Below, piece by piece: positions 47,319-56,154 of a stretch of DNA of 64,000 bases (the first letter of the stretch is position 1; each line of letters starts with the position of its first letter). Position numbers and translations under genes: made by a program. The DNA is from Combretum micranthum (taxonomy: Eukaryota > Streptophyta > Magnoliopsida > Myrtales > Combretaceae). The stretch covers positions 124,001 to 188,000 of the forward strand of contig JAMXBD010002253.1 in the NCBI GenBank assembly GCA_024138025.1. The letters are read 5' to 3'. The notes under the pieces were generated by a model. It saw only the letters and a list, made by a program, of their open reading frames with translations. It had not been told where the DNA came from and searched no databases.

Positions 47319-47824
47319 CCTTCTCTTTCACTTCCTTCACACCACTTCTACACTAAAATTACTCTCTCAAAATCTCTCAAGAATTTCTCTCCAAGAAGTT
47401 CTTTCAAGAAGTTCTCTTTAGCTCATCTCCTTTAGGTAAATATTCTTCAAGAAGTTTCCATGTTCATCTACTTAGTATGAACTTAATGTGTGTTTTCTAA
47501 AACCATGAAGGTTAAGAAAGCAACAATAGGTTCATACTTTGTTTTTGTTCATAACCACAATTCCTTTATGTTCATGTTTCTTTTATACTCATTTATGTTT
47601 CTCTTATGTTCATTTATGTCTCTTTTATAGCTATATATACTATTTAGAGCATATAAGCTTATAATCTTGCAATTTATTTACTTTCATGCAATTTATTTAC
47701 TCCAATGCATTTTATTTATTCCAAGTTGTTTTTAAGACTAGTCTCTAGTCTTAGACTTGTCCTCATCAAGTCAAAACAAGCTTTTCTTTCTTTCATTTTA
47801 TCTTATTATGGACTAGTTTACTTC

Positions 47825-47829
47825 TTAGT
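47825..47829. repeat. Target-site duplication TTAGT, left copy
   Basis: TTAGT, repeated at 48866-48870. The B 3' LTR has only one TTAGT at the matching site (57380 region), proving the insertion. Confidence 0.85.
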
Positions 47830-48865
47830 TGTAATGGTTGTGCTATGGGTGTATGGTGATGGCTTATAAGCATGTAAAAGGGTTGAGCCAAACCCATGTG
47901 GGACAAGCTTCATCCTGGGGTTGAGAGGTGGCTACTGGGATAGCTTCACCTGGCGAAGGGATCATAGGGCCCCCACATGCAATAACGCCCAACCCTTTTT
48001 ACATGCTTATAAGCCATCACCATACACCCATAGCACAACCATTACATATAGTGCGTAATGGTTGTGCTATGGGTGTATGGTGATGGCTTATAAGCATGTA
48101 AAAAGGGTTGGGCGTTATTGTATGTGGGGGCCCCATGATCCCTTCGCTAGGTGAAGCTATCCCAGTAGCCACCTCTCAAACCCCAGGATGAAGCTTGTCC
48201 CACATGGGTTTGGCTCAACCCTTTTTACATGCTTATAAGCCATCACCATACACCCATAGCACAACCATTACTGTAATGGTTGTGCTATGGGTGTATGGTG
48301 ATGGCTTATAAGCATGTAAAAAGGGTTGAGCCAAACCCATGTGGACAAGCTTCATCCTAGGGTTTGAGAGGTGGCTACTGGGATAGCTTCACCTGGCGAA
48401 GGGATCATGGGGAAATTTGCATTTTACACTTTGCAAATATGTTTTCCAATATGGTTTACTCAAAAATCCGAATTTTAGAAAATCTAATTTTTTATTGATT
48501 CATTCATGAAAAACTTGTTTAATGCATTAAAATTTAAGACCTTATGATACCTATTACTTAGGGACTTCATTTAATACATAAAACATTCATTTTGAACTTG
48601 GATAATAGGTGTTCTTATGGCCTTCACTCAAAATTACGAATTTCACAAATTGGTTACTAACTCAAAATTTTCTCATCTTGATTCTATTTCTTGTTTTATA
48701 CATTAATCTCATCAAAACTCATTTCAACTTATAAAAATCACTACTTAATGATACCTATTACCTATATACTTCATTTTTCACATAAAACATGAGTTTTGAT
48801 GTTGATAAATGGGTTTTAAAAATTGGTCTTGGTTGGGATCATACACCCATAGCACAACCATTACA
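47830..48865. mobile_element. Compound MITE-like inverted-repeat insertion in B 5' LTR
   Basis: 1036 bp starting TGTAATGGTTGTGCTATGGG and ending in its reverse complement, flanked by TTAGT. Unit 1 (47830-48046, 217 bp) has terminal inverted repeats of about 57 bp. Unit 2 (48055-48271) is an inverted copy after an 8-bp spacer. Unit 3 (48272-48412) is in the first orientation, but its right part is replaced by 48413-48839, an LTR fragment of the solo-LTR family in reverse orientation; it then closes with 25 bp of terminal repeat (48841-48865). No transposase. The superfamily is uncertain: TG/CA ends with a 5-bp duplication are retroelement-like, while the inverted repeats are MITE-like. Confidence 0.8.
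48413..48839 (-). repeat. Captured LTR fragment inside the compound insertion
   Basis: In reverse this matches about 44190-44610 of the plus solo LTR, with AAATTCG-type repeat units and the junction GATCCCAACCAAGACCAAT near 44188. The similarity is clear but not identical, so the source was a related LTR copy. Confidence 0.7.
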
Positions 48866-49988
48866 TTAGTCCCGTGAGCCTTGAAAAAGCTAAGACTCCA
48901 ATACTTGACTTTATTATTTATGCTTTATGTTATTTTGTTTATTATTATTCTCATAATCATGTTCATTTAGATTGTTGTCCATAATTTTATTTAAACAAAA
49001 AGAAGAATTTTGTCACTTAGAAATAAGTTTATGTAAAGTATAAAATCTATAAAGCAACACAAAATAAACTCATTCCTTTTCATGTTACAAAAAGAACTCA
49101 CTATAATTTTATAAACTACTTTTACTTTAAAAAGCCACTTAGATCCTTATTATTCCACCTTGTTTTTCAAAAGAAAATATTTTTGACAAAAATGGTTCTT
49201 TTCATAAGAAAGAAAATAAGATGGATAACTAAGGAAATTTTTAAGTAAAGGCCTTTGCAAACAAATGGACAAAGAAAAATTTATGGCTTGAAAATAATAA
49301 AGTTATATCTTTTCAAGTTACAAGAAGAAGTTAATAAGATTATAGAAATTAGTTTTTCTACAAAAAGTCCTTAATTATTCCACATTGTTTTTATGAAGAA
49401 AACAAATTTTCATGCATGAATGATTATTTTTGAAAAATATGAGATATAAGAAAAGAATGAGAAATTTCAAGTAAGGATTTTTGCAAAACAAGTAAACAAA
49501 GGAATTTACACAAGAAAAATGAAGAATAGCATATTTCCTAGAAAACTTCAAATATAGTATTAATGTAACTTGGAAAGTAGAAAATTTTATTTTCAAAGGT
49601 CACTTATAAAAAGATAAATAAAACCAACATAAAAGGTTTTTAGAAAATAAAGAAAACAAGGTATTCATTTCAAAGAAATTTACAAAAACAATTTCCGAAA
49701 AGCTTCAACCCGACATTGTTTTACGTGAGAAAAATAATTGGACAACAAGACACTTGAGCATGCTTAAATATGAGTTATATAGTTATAAAAAGAGAATTTT
49801 TCAACTATATAGATAACTAAGTATTTATCAAACAAATTTTGATTTCTTGAACCAAAGTTGTTTTTACTTGGAAATCCGTGGTGAATTTTGTCGCCACTTT
49901 TTCGGAGCCTATATGGCTTTGTTTGTTGGAAATAATTTTAGAAATGATCTTTTCGAGTAGATAGAAATCGGTATATTATATGCACAAT

Positions 49989-50028
49989 TCCGAGTTAAAA
50001 TGACCAAGTTATGGCCATTTTAAGTTGG
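49989..50028 (+). repeat. Conserved LTR block (B 5' LTR)
   Basis: Same block as at 36860 with one base change (GGCCATTTTAAG). The 3' LTR copy is at about 58487-58526. Confidence 0.75.
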
Positions 50029-50779
50029 AACATTCTTCTATACGAACTTTAACGTTCTTTGACATTGTTTTGTCAAAATTCAAGAAAATCATTAAGAAAA
50101 ACTCATTGTGGGTATTTTCTTTGACTAGGTGACCCCAAGGAAGGATTCCTTTACCCCGAGAACTATTACGATTAAGTGGAGTGTGTGAACGACTCATCCG
50201 CTTAGAGGAATAGACGACAATAGCATCGTGAGTTTATTTCCATTAAATGCTACACTTGTTGTGCTTGTAAATTAGTTGCACTTGTAAATTAGTTGCACTA
50301 GAGTTAGGAAAAGATAAACCGATATGCATGTAAAATAATTTCTTGAAAGAATCCTAAGAATATCGAAGCCAGAATTGTTCTAAGTGATTGTTTTAGTTTA
50401 ATATTGATTTGTGTAAAATTCCTTGATCGCCACAAAGTTGAAAATAATTATGTTATGACTTTATAAATTAATGAACTCATGCATACCACGAAGTGAGTCA
50501 CATTGCATGGTTAGGTTATTATCTTTGGGTGAGAAGGATAGTAAGCTCATGTTGAAAGCAACATTTGGCGGGAGATCCGAAAGCGATTGCTTGGCGGCTT
50601 AAGGGAAATGCCTGGCGGTTGATCCGAAAGCAAAGTCAAATCAAGTAGATTCAGAATACTTGGCGATTAGTGCTCGCAAGTTTAAAACTTTTTAATGAAT
50701 GCTTGGCGATTAGTGCTCGCAAGCTTAAAGTTTCTTTTATTAAAACTACTTGTTTTGAGGATAAGTATCACCAAACCCC

Positions 50780-50829
50780 GAATGGAGGGCGTAAATCCAT
50801 TCAACATATAGTTCCCGGAAAACTATATG
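50780..50829 (+). other. LTR hairpins 1 and 2, B 5' LTR
   Basis: Hairpin 1: arms GAATGGA / TCCATTC, loop GGGCGTAAA (50780-50802). Hairpin 2: arms CATATAGTT / AACTATATG, loop CCCGGAA (50805-50829). Both perfect. In the B 3' LTR hairpin 1 has one arm change (GAATGAA) and hairpin 2 is shortened. Confidence 0.7.
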
Positions 50830-50924
50830 CTTGTTTGCCCACGTGCTTGTGCATTACATTTGTTTGACTAAATCAACTTGTTTGAATCTTGTTACAAGAA
50901 GTTATTTATGGAAATAGTTCTCAC

Positions 50925-50940
50925 TAAGCCTATTAGTTTA
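50925..50940 (+). other. LTR hairpin 3, B 5' LTR
   Basis: TAAGC / GTTTA with one G-U type pair and a CTATTA-type loop, followed by TACCCCGATAG. The 3' LTR copy near 59393 pairs perfectly (TAAGC / GCTTA). Confidence 0.5.
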
Positions 50941-51342
50941 TACCCCGATAGATATCTTTTGCAGTTTCCTTATTTATGGTTAAGGCCATGTGGACCATGC
51001 GGGCAGGTAATCTCTCTTGAACATTAGAAACTTGGGTAAAAGTATAGCATAGTATTAGCATGCAAATATTTATATAATAGATTAGTAATTTAGGGAATTG
51101 TCCCTAAGTTTGTAAAGGTCTTTGCCATGAACAAATAATTATTGTGAATCTTCTTTTCTTAATATGTTTTTATATCTCCTTAAGCTTCATAATTCCATAT
51201 GGTCCTCTAAAATTGTGAAAGTAAGCCTTACACTTAATATAAAAGCTTTTGGAAATGACTAAGGTTGTCATACTTAAGCTTTAATATTGAGTGTGGCGGA
51301 CTGTCACGTTTAGGGTACCCATTGGGGCATGACAGTTTAAGT

Positions 51343-51354
51343 TGGTATCAGAGC
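51343..51354 (+). other. B primer-binding site (initiator-Met tRNA)
   Basis: TGGTATCAGAGC, 8 nt after the LTR end at 51334; same spacing as in A. Confidence 0.9.
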
Positions 51355-51554
51355 ATGGTTTAAGAACCTAGGAATCATAATTATAAAAGACTTAAGAAGA
51401 ATTGACTTAGATAGAAGCAAGAAAAACCTAGATGAAATAGAATGGGTAGAATAAGTCTCATAATATCTTTCTTTTACGTAGATCACCATAGATGAGGCCC
51501 GTCTAAGCCAAGAACTTTCGAAAAGGACCCTTCGAAACACCAGAAGATTACCGA

Positions 51555-52032
51555 TTGAGACTTAGAGTCCTGTGTGAAGAGTTTGCCCTAGCAGGACAGC
51601 CTAAGACCGTCCGAGAAATGTTCCAAATATGGAAGAAAGGAATGATACAAACAGAATGGAGGGAAGTGGTACAGACCATTCACAACTGTCCTATAGGAAA
51701 GAAACTGACCGAGTTGGAAATGATATACGCCGTGGAACGTATAGCGGCCATTGCTGAAGATAGACCTATGTTGAAGGAAGCCACATTGTTCTTAGGAGAG
51801 AGGGGGACGAACTTCACCAGATTTCCAGACATGGAGGAAAATTGGACCTATGTTCGTTTACCACGACAACTTGATGGATCACCTTGAATGGATGAAGGCG
51901 GACATCAATGACATCTTCCATTGGCATGGAGTGTACCAGGAGGTACTACGACCACCAACCCAAGTACCCACGGAGCCGCCTACCTTTATGGGAATCCAAC
52001 TAAGGAGAACGAGCCCTACGCCTGCGGGATGA
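51555..52032 (+). pseudogene. B ORF0
   Basis: The first frame from 51555 (110 codons to 51887) and the overlapping second frame 51850-52032 together match A ORF0 along its length. The frame break is inside the YHDNLMDHLEW region near 51855, where A has YAHDLLGDHTDW. Shared features are VREMFQIWKKGM, an ELEMIYAVER segment and a Pro-rich end (PPTQVPTEPPT). A further frame change near 52025 leads to an acidic tail, 52058-52165 (MEEDEESEDSEEDPEEENEA), as in A. The open frame starts upstream of the first ATG, near 51490. Function unknown. Confidence 0.65.
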
Positions 52033-52067
52033 CGGATCAATAATAAGGGAAGAGCCTATGGAAGAAG

Positions 52068-52472
52068 ATGAAGAAAGTGAAGATTCGGAGGAAGACCCGG
52101 AAGAAGAGAATGAAGCAGAACAGAAGAAGGAAACCAGACCACTGTTGGAGAGGAAGAACCCGTAATAGCACTGAGGAAAGGATTATCCGCTACTTAATGG
52201 GACGACAGACTCAGGGAAGGCAAGAACCAAACTTGGCCATGAATACAGATAATGCTCCACCCAATGAAAACAATAGCATGGAGACGGATGGAGCCGTTAC
52301 TTGGAGAACCATTCATGACATAGTACCAGAGATGACTAGAGATGAGCTAACCGACGGACACGAAAGATCCAGAGAGGCAGCCCGGAAGAGGAGGAAATAT
52401 TTCAGCCAATTCATGAGGGACTGGAACCCAGGATCGTCCAGCAGCAACCCGGGAGATGCGCCCGAGGAATGA
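52068..52472 (+). CDS. B hypothetical ORF after ORF0
   Basis: 134 codons in a different frame from the acidic tail. The first part is the basic shadow of that tail. The later part (TWRTIHDIVPEMTRDELTDG, REAARKRRKYFSQFMRDWNP) could be the original C-terminus of ORF0 or a separate product. It ends at the point where A ORF0 also ends relative to a shared downstream sequence (AAGTCNAGCTNANNTTTTGTA). Not recognised; weak candidate. Confidence 0.35.
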   Translation: MKKVKIRRKTRKKRMKQNRRRKPDHCWRGRTRNSTEERIIRYLMGRQTQGRQEPNLAMNTDNAPPNENNSMETDGAVTWRTIHDIVPEMTRDELTDGHERSREAARKRRKYFSQFMRDWNPGSSSSNPGDAPEE

Positions 52473-52479
52473 AGAAAGG

Positions 52480-52840
52480 AGGAAAGAAAACGAAGCATAT
52501 CCCTAGAAGTCCAGCTTAGATTTTGTAATCATAGACTAGATTCATGATCTTAGTCTATCTTTTAATTCTCGGAACAATGCTTGTTATTTTCTATGTAATT
52601 TTCTTTTGTGATTTGTCTTATTTCCGATTTCACGTATGAACTTTATTTCTATGATAATGCTCTAAGTTTGATTTCAGAAATTGTTTTGATTTAAATTTTG
52701 TTAGCTTTTATGCATATTTAAATTTCCGTTATATCCACCAATTTCCGGCAAAAATTTAATTAAGTTATCAAAACTTTATAAACCTGACTTAGGAAAGTTT
52801 AAAACAGCCCAAAAAGGAGTAGACGAAGAAGGGAATGAAG
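52480..52840 (+). other. B spacer between ORF0 and gag
   Basis: AT-rich, no coding seen. Related to A 38985-39330. Confidence 0.5.
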
Positions 52841-52964
52841 CGCCTCTAACCAACCAGACATAGAAGCAGATCAACCTACTGTTCAAGGAGCCGCCGCACC
52901 TCAAAGGGACTTACACGCCACGTTAGGACACCTAATCCACGCATTAGAAGAAATTAGGCAAAAT

Positions 52965-53879
52965 ATGCCAACACAAGCACCCGTACCAGCGGCAACACCA
53001 GCGACAGCCCCAGTGTCTATACCAACCCCACCACCACAACAAGCTTCAACAGAGGCATCTGTGCATAGGAACATGCATAGCCAAAGTGCACCCCTACCTC
53101 CATCTCTACCGCTAAGACCATACAAAAGCATGTTACCAAACTTCATTAAAAGCAACCGCTATTTTGAAGGAGCTTATGACAAGCCAGAAGAGGCAGAAGA
53201 TTGGTTATCTCAAATAGAGATGTCCTTTGATGCATATGAAGTTCCGCCCCATTTGCAAATCAAGTATGGAACATTCATGCTTCGTCTAAACGCTAGGGTA
53301 TGGTGGGAGTCAAGGAAAAGAGATCTAAGGACTCCAATCACTTGGGAAATGTTTAGACACGAGTTTTTGGAGAATTATTTTCCAGGAGGTTTACGAGTAA
53401 GGTATAGCGCGGACTTCTTGCAAATTGCTCAAAAAGGAAGAACAATCGAACAATACGAAACCGAGTTCAGTAGATTGTTACAATATGCACCTGACTCCTA
53501 TAAGTACAGTGAAGAATTGAAAAGACAAGTCTTTATAGGAGGATTGGATGAAGACCTAAGGATGAGGTTGGAAGAATTCGACATAAGAAATTTTCAAGAA
53601 TTAGTGGAAAGAGCCCGGATTGTGGAAGGAGCAAGGAAAAGGAGAGAAAGAATAGAAGAAGAAGACTCAATCGTTGAGAGAAAGTTTTACGTAGAACCCC
53701 ATCTCATGCCTCCACCAAAGAAAATCAAGGACGACAATAGAAGGATCATACCAGGAGGTATTAAGTGTTGGAAGTGCAATGGAGCACACTACCCGAAGAA
53801 GTGCCCCCAGCTATTTGGAAAGTGTTTCTTCTGTGGAAATACAAACCATAAGATGTCAAAATGCCAAACAGAGGGGTAG
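52965..53879 (+). CDS. gag: B gag (nearly intact)
   Basis: 304 codons; the best-preserved gene of the window. The frame is open upstream to about 52838 without an ATG, so the true start may be lost. Residues 1-45 are Pro/Ala/Thr-rich. The capsid-like part follows: RYFEGAYDKPEEAEDWLSQI, LRLNARVWWESRKRD, TWEMFRHEFLENYFPGGLRV, EQYETEFSRLLQYAP, ELVERARIVEGARKRRERIE. It ends with zinc knuckles CWKCNGAHYPKKC (CX2CX3HX4C) and CFFCGNTNHKMSKC (CX2CX4HX4C), then TAG. A third knuckle, C-C-V-C...GHFANNC, lies at 53885-53926 in a shifted frame, so one small indel ends the protein early. It would form particles and bind RNA. Confidence 0.82.
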   Translation: MPTQAPVPAATPATAPVSIPTPPPQQASTEASVHRNMHSQSAPLPPSLPLRPYKSMLPNFIKSNRYFEGAYDKPEEAEDWLSQIEMSFDAYEVPPHLQIKYGTFMLRLNARVWWESRKRDLRTPITWEMFRHEFLENYFPGGLRVRYSADFLQIAQKGRTIEQYETEFSRLLQYAPDSYKYSEELKRQVFIGGLDEDLRMRLEEFDIRNFQELVERARIVEGARKRRERIEEEDSIVERKFYVEPHLMPPPKKIKDDNRRIIPGGIKCWKCNGAHYPKKCPQLFGKCFFCGNTNHKMSKCQTEG

Positions 53880-53884
53880 ATGCT

Positions 53885-54120
53885 TGCTGTGTTTGCAATC
53901 AGAAAGGACATTTTGCCAACAACTGTCCAAAGGAAGGAATATTCTATCAAGATCATCGAGGAAGTTGTTCCTATAAGAGTAGAGAAAGGAAATGGAAGTG
54001 GAAGTGAAAGCAGACCTAGGATCTACTGCTTCGGGAATTCGATATAACTTGGAGGGACGATGGATAGAGAGAAGTGAACAAAGGAAATGAAAACTTGACT
54101 GCCTTGGAGTACATTAGAGG
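53885..54120 (+). pseudogene. gag: B gag third zinc knuckle and C-terminal tail
   Basis: Frame-shifted continuation: CCVCNQKGHFANNCPKE (53885-53935), then decayed sequence with LTALEYIRGYNSDAG near 54098-54140, equivalent to FTALEEDDG in C. Confidence 0.7.
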
Positions 54121-55660
54121 CTATAACAGCGATGCAGGAACCAGTCAATCTCCAACCTTCTTTTATTGATGATGTTTCTTTATTTCAAGTAACAAAGAAG
54201 TGTAAAGTTTTCTTTGTATGGATGAATAGGAGTAATAATCCTAGTGTGTATAAAGAAGTTTAGTAAATCAAAATGTTTACTCTCTTGAAATTCAAAGTGT
54301 TACATTCTTTCGTGTATATCTAGATACAATGACAAACAATCAACCTAGTTTAAGATAATGCAAAGAATGATGAAACCCGAGAAAATTGGTCAATCTTTCA
54401 ACAAAGATGAGGACATGAAGTCACATGTGACTCTAAGGAATAATGGAATTAAGTAATCTTTTGAATAAGAAGTATATCTCTCAAATAAGATCCCAATAAG
54501 AAGAAACAAGGAGAACCTAGAGCTTACAAAACAAAAAGAAAATAGTTGGCAAAGGATTTGCTAACATAAGAAAAGAACAGACACATTCTTTCAAGTTGAT
54601 AAAGAATTAAATAGCTAAAGGAGAGTGAAGAAAAAATCGACCTTTGAAGATATTCATAAGTTTCAATGAGAAATTTTGAAAAGAATTATGGATACAGATT
54701 TCACTCAGAGAAACATGGAAAATAGACTTATAAGGAAGTTGGAGAAACAACCACAAGAAAAATCGAGACCTTACGAAATGAAGTATGCCATCACGAAATA
54801 TACCCATCCAGCTTATAATGGAGAAAACCCTAAACCAACGTATTAACTTTAGAAAAGAAACAAAGTGAAAACCTTTTTAAGGAGCACAAATTCTCTCAAG
54901 ATTAAGATCACGATACCACAAAAAGGATAAATCAAGAAGGAATGCCTCGGATTCTTTATACCCACAAGTTTGGTAACGCTTTCTGGACTCAAGAATATAA
55001 AACCTTGTTGCATGAGCCAATAAATGACAAAAATAGTGGTATAGCCTGAAAATGGAAAGAGGTAATCAAAGGATGTGATCTTAAGTATAGGAAATTAATA
55101 AAAGGGAGTTGAAAAGCCGAACCTTGAAGTTCACAACAAGGTTTAAAAGAGGAACCACGTGGTAGGATATTAAGATCAACCGTATAAAAATAATAAAGGA
55201 GCTTAGATAAGAAGATACGAAGGATAAAGAAGGGATAGAGGAAGAAAGATGTATTAAAGGAAGCTAAAGGATGATTTAGCATAACTAAGGACAAGGAAGT
55301 TAGTAAGAAAGAATCATGAGTACGAGATCAACAACATATCCAAAGAGAACTTAGATATACCGAAGTTCAAGGAACATTAGAAGAAATGAAATATGGATAA
55401 AGGAATAAAAACACCAAAGGATGAAAGGGTTTATGAAATCCAATGAAAAACGGAATTAACCTTCTCAAGATTTTGAATTTCTCACAAACGATAGCAAGAA
55501 GGCAAGGATGCTTGTGGTATAAATTGAGTAACTAACAAAGATGGTTCGTTTCATAATCAGTCAATATAACGCTCTCTAAAGGGAAAAGAGATGAAGGCAA
55601 AAGAGGTCAGTCAAAGATATGACAAACCTGGACGCGAGAAGAGGAACGAAGAGGAACTAA
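54121..55660 (+). other. B decayed region without recognisable pol core
   Basis: 1.5 kb of A-rich DNA where protease, reverse transcriptase and RNase H should lie. I could not find DTG, FMDD or DHKS motifs in any plus frame. It is either extremely decayed or replaced. Confidence 0.5.
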
Positions 55661-55667
55661 TAAAGAA

Positions 55668-56140
55668 TTTTGGACCCTGATACTACAAACGATCAAGGAA
55701 AACCATTCAGATACCTTGGAGGAACAATCAAGAGCATCTCATGAGATGATAAAGGCACAAGATAGACGAAATAAGATGAATCGGAAAAGAAGGACCTTAA
55801 AAATCTCAAAATGAGAATCAGGTGAGTTTAAAGATAGGAAGTAATCATAAGACGAGAAGGAAGTTGATTATTACATAAACATGTTGGAGATGTGCAACAA
55901 TTCCCCATTTAACAAATGGTTAAGGAATCAAGTTATAGGGATAAAAGTTAATGTTTTTAAAGGAGAATTTTCCTTATGAAGATATACCCAATACCGATAT
56001 TTATCCGCAAGAGTTCAGAGGATAAGAAATGAGGAAATCAATTAAAGAGATCTTTTTGAAGAATGACGCATAACCCAAGTAACCAAGTTTGGTTAGAACC
56101 ACAAGTAGGAATTTCCAAGTTTTGAGGACAAAACTTTCTT
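55668..56140 (+). pseudogene. pol: B integrase C-terminus / chromodomain relic
   Basis: LILQTIKENHSDTLEEQSRA, followed by HEMIKAQDRRNKMNRKRRTL (55668-55814), resembles the chromoviral integrase segment that in intact elements reads like AAQxRQKSYADKRRR. YEDIPNTDIYP and, in another frame, RVQRIRNEEIN (55974-56030) resemble the region leading into the chromodomain (ILDRxVRRLRNK type). The end FEDKTFFKGG (about 56121-56152) is the usual C-terminal tail read through the polypurine tract. Many stops. Confidence 0.6.
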
Positions 56141-56154
56141 TAAGGGGGGTAGGT
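56141..56154 (+). other. B polypurine tract
   Basis: AAGGGGGGTAGG-type purine run directly before the 3' LTR. Confidence 0.85.

Larger units (their letters stand above)
46613..51334 (+). mobile_element. B 5' LTR
   Basis: 4722 bp including the 47830-48865 insertion and its target duplication; about 3.68 kb without them, close to the 3.63-kb 3' LTR. It starts TGTAAACCCC and ends ATGACA. It carries TATA (47308-47318), the conserved block (49989-50028), a short GCTTGGCG repeat region (50565-50730) and hairpins (50780-50940). No gene. Confidence 0.9.
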
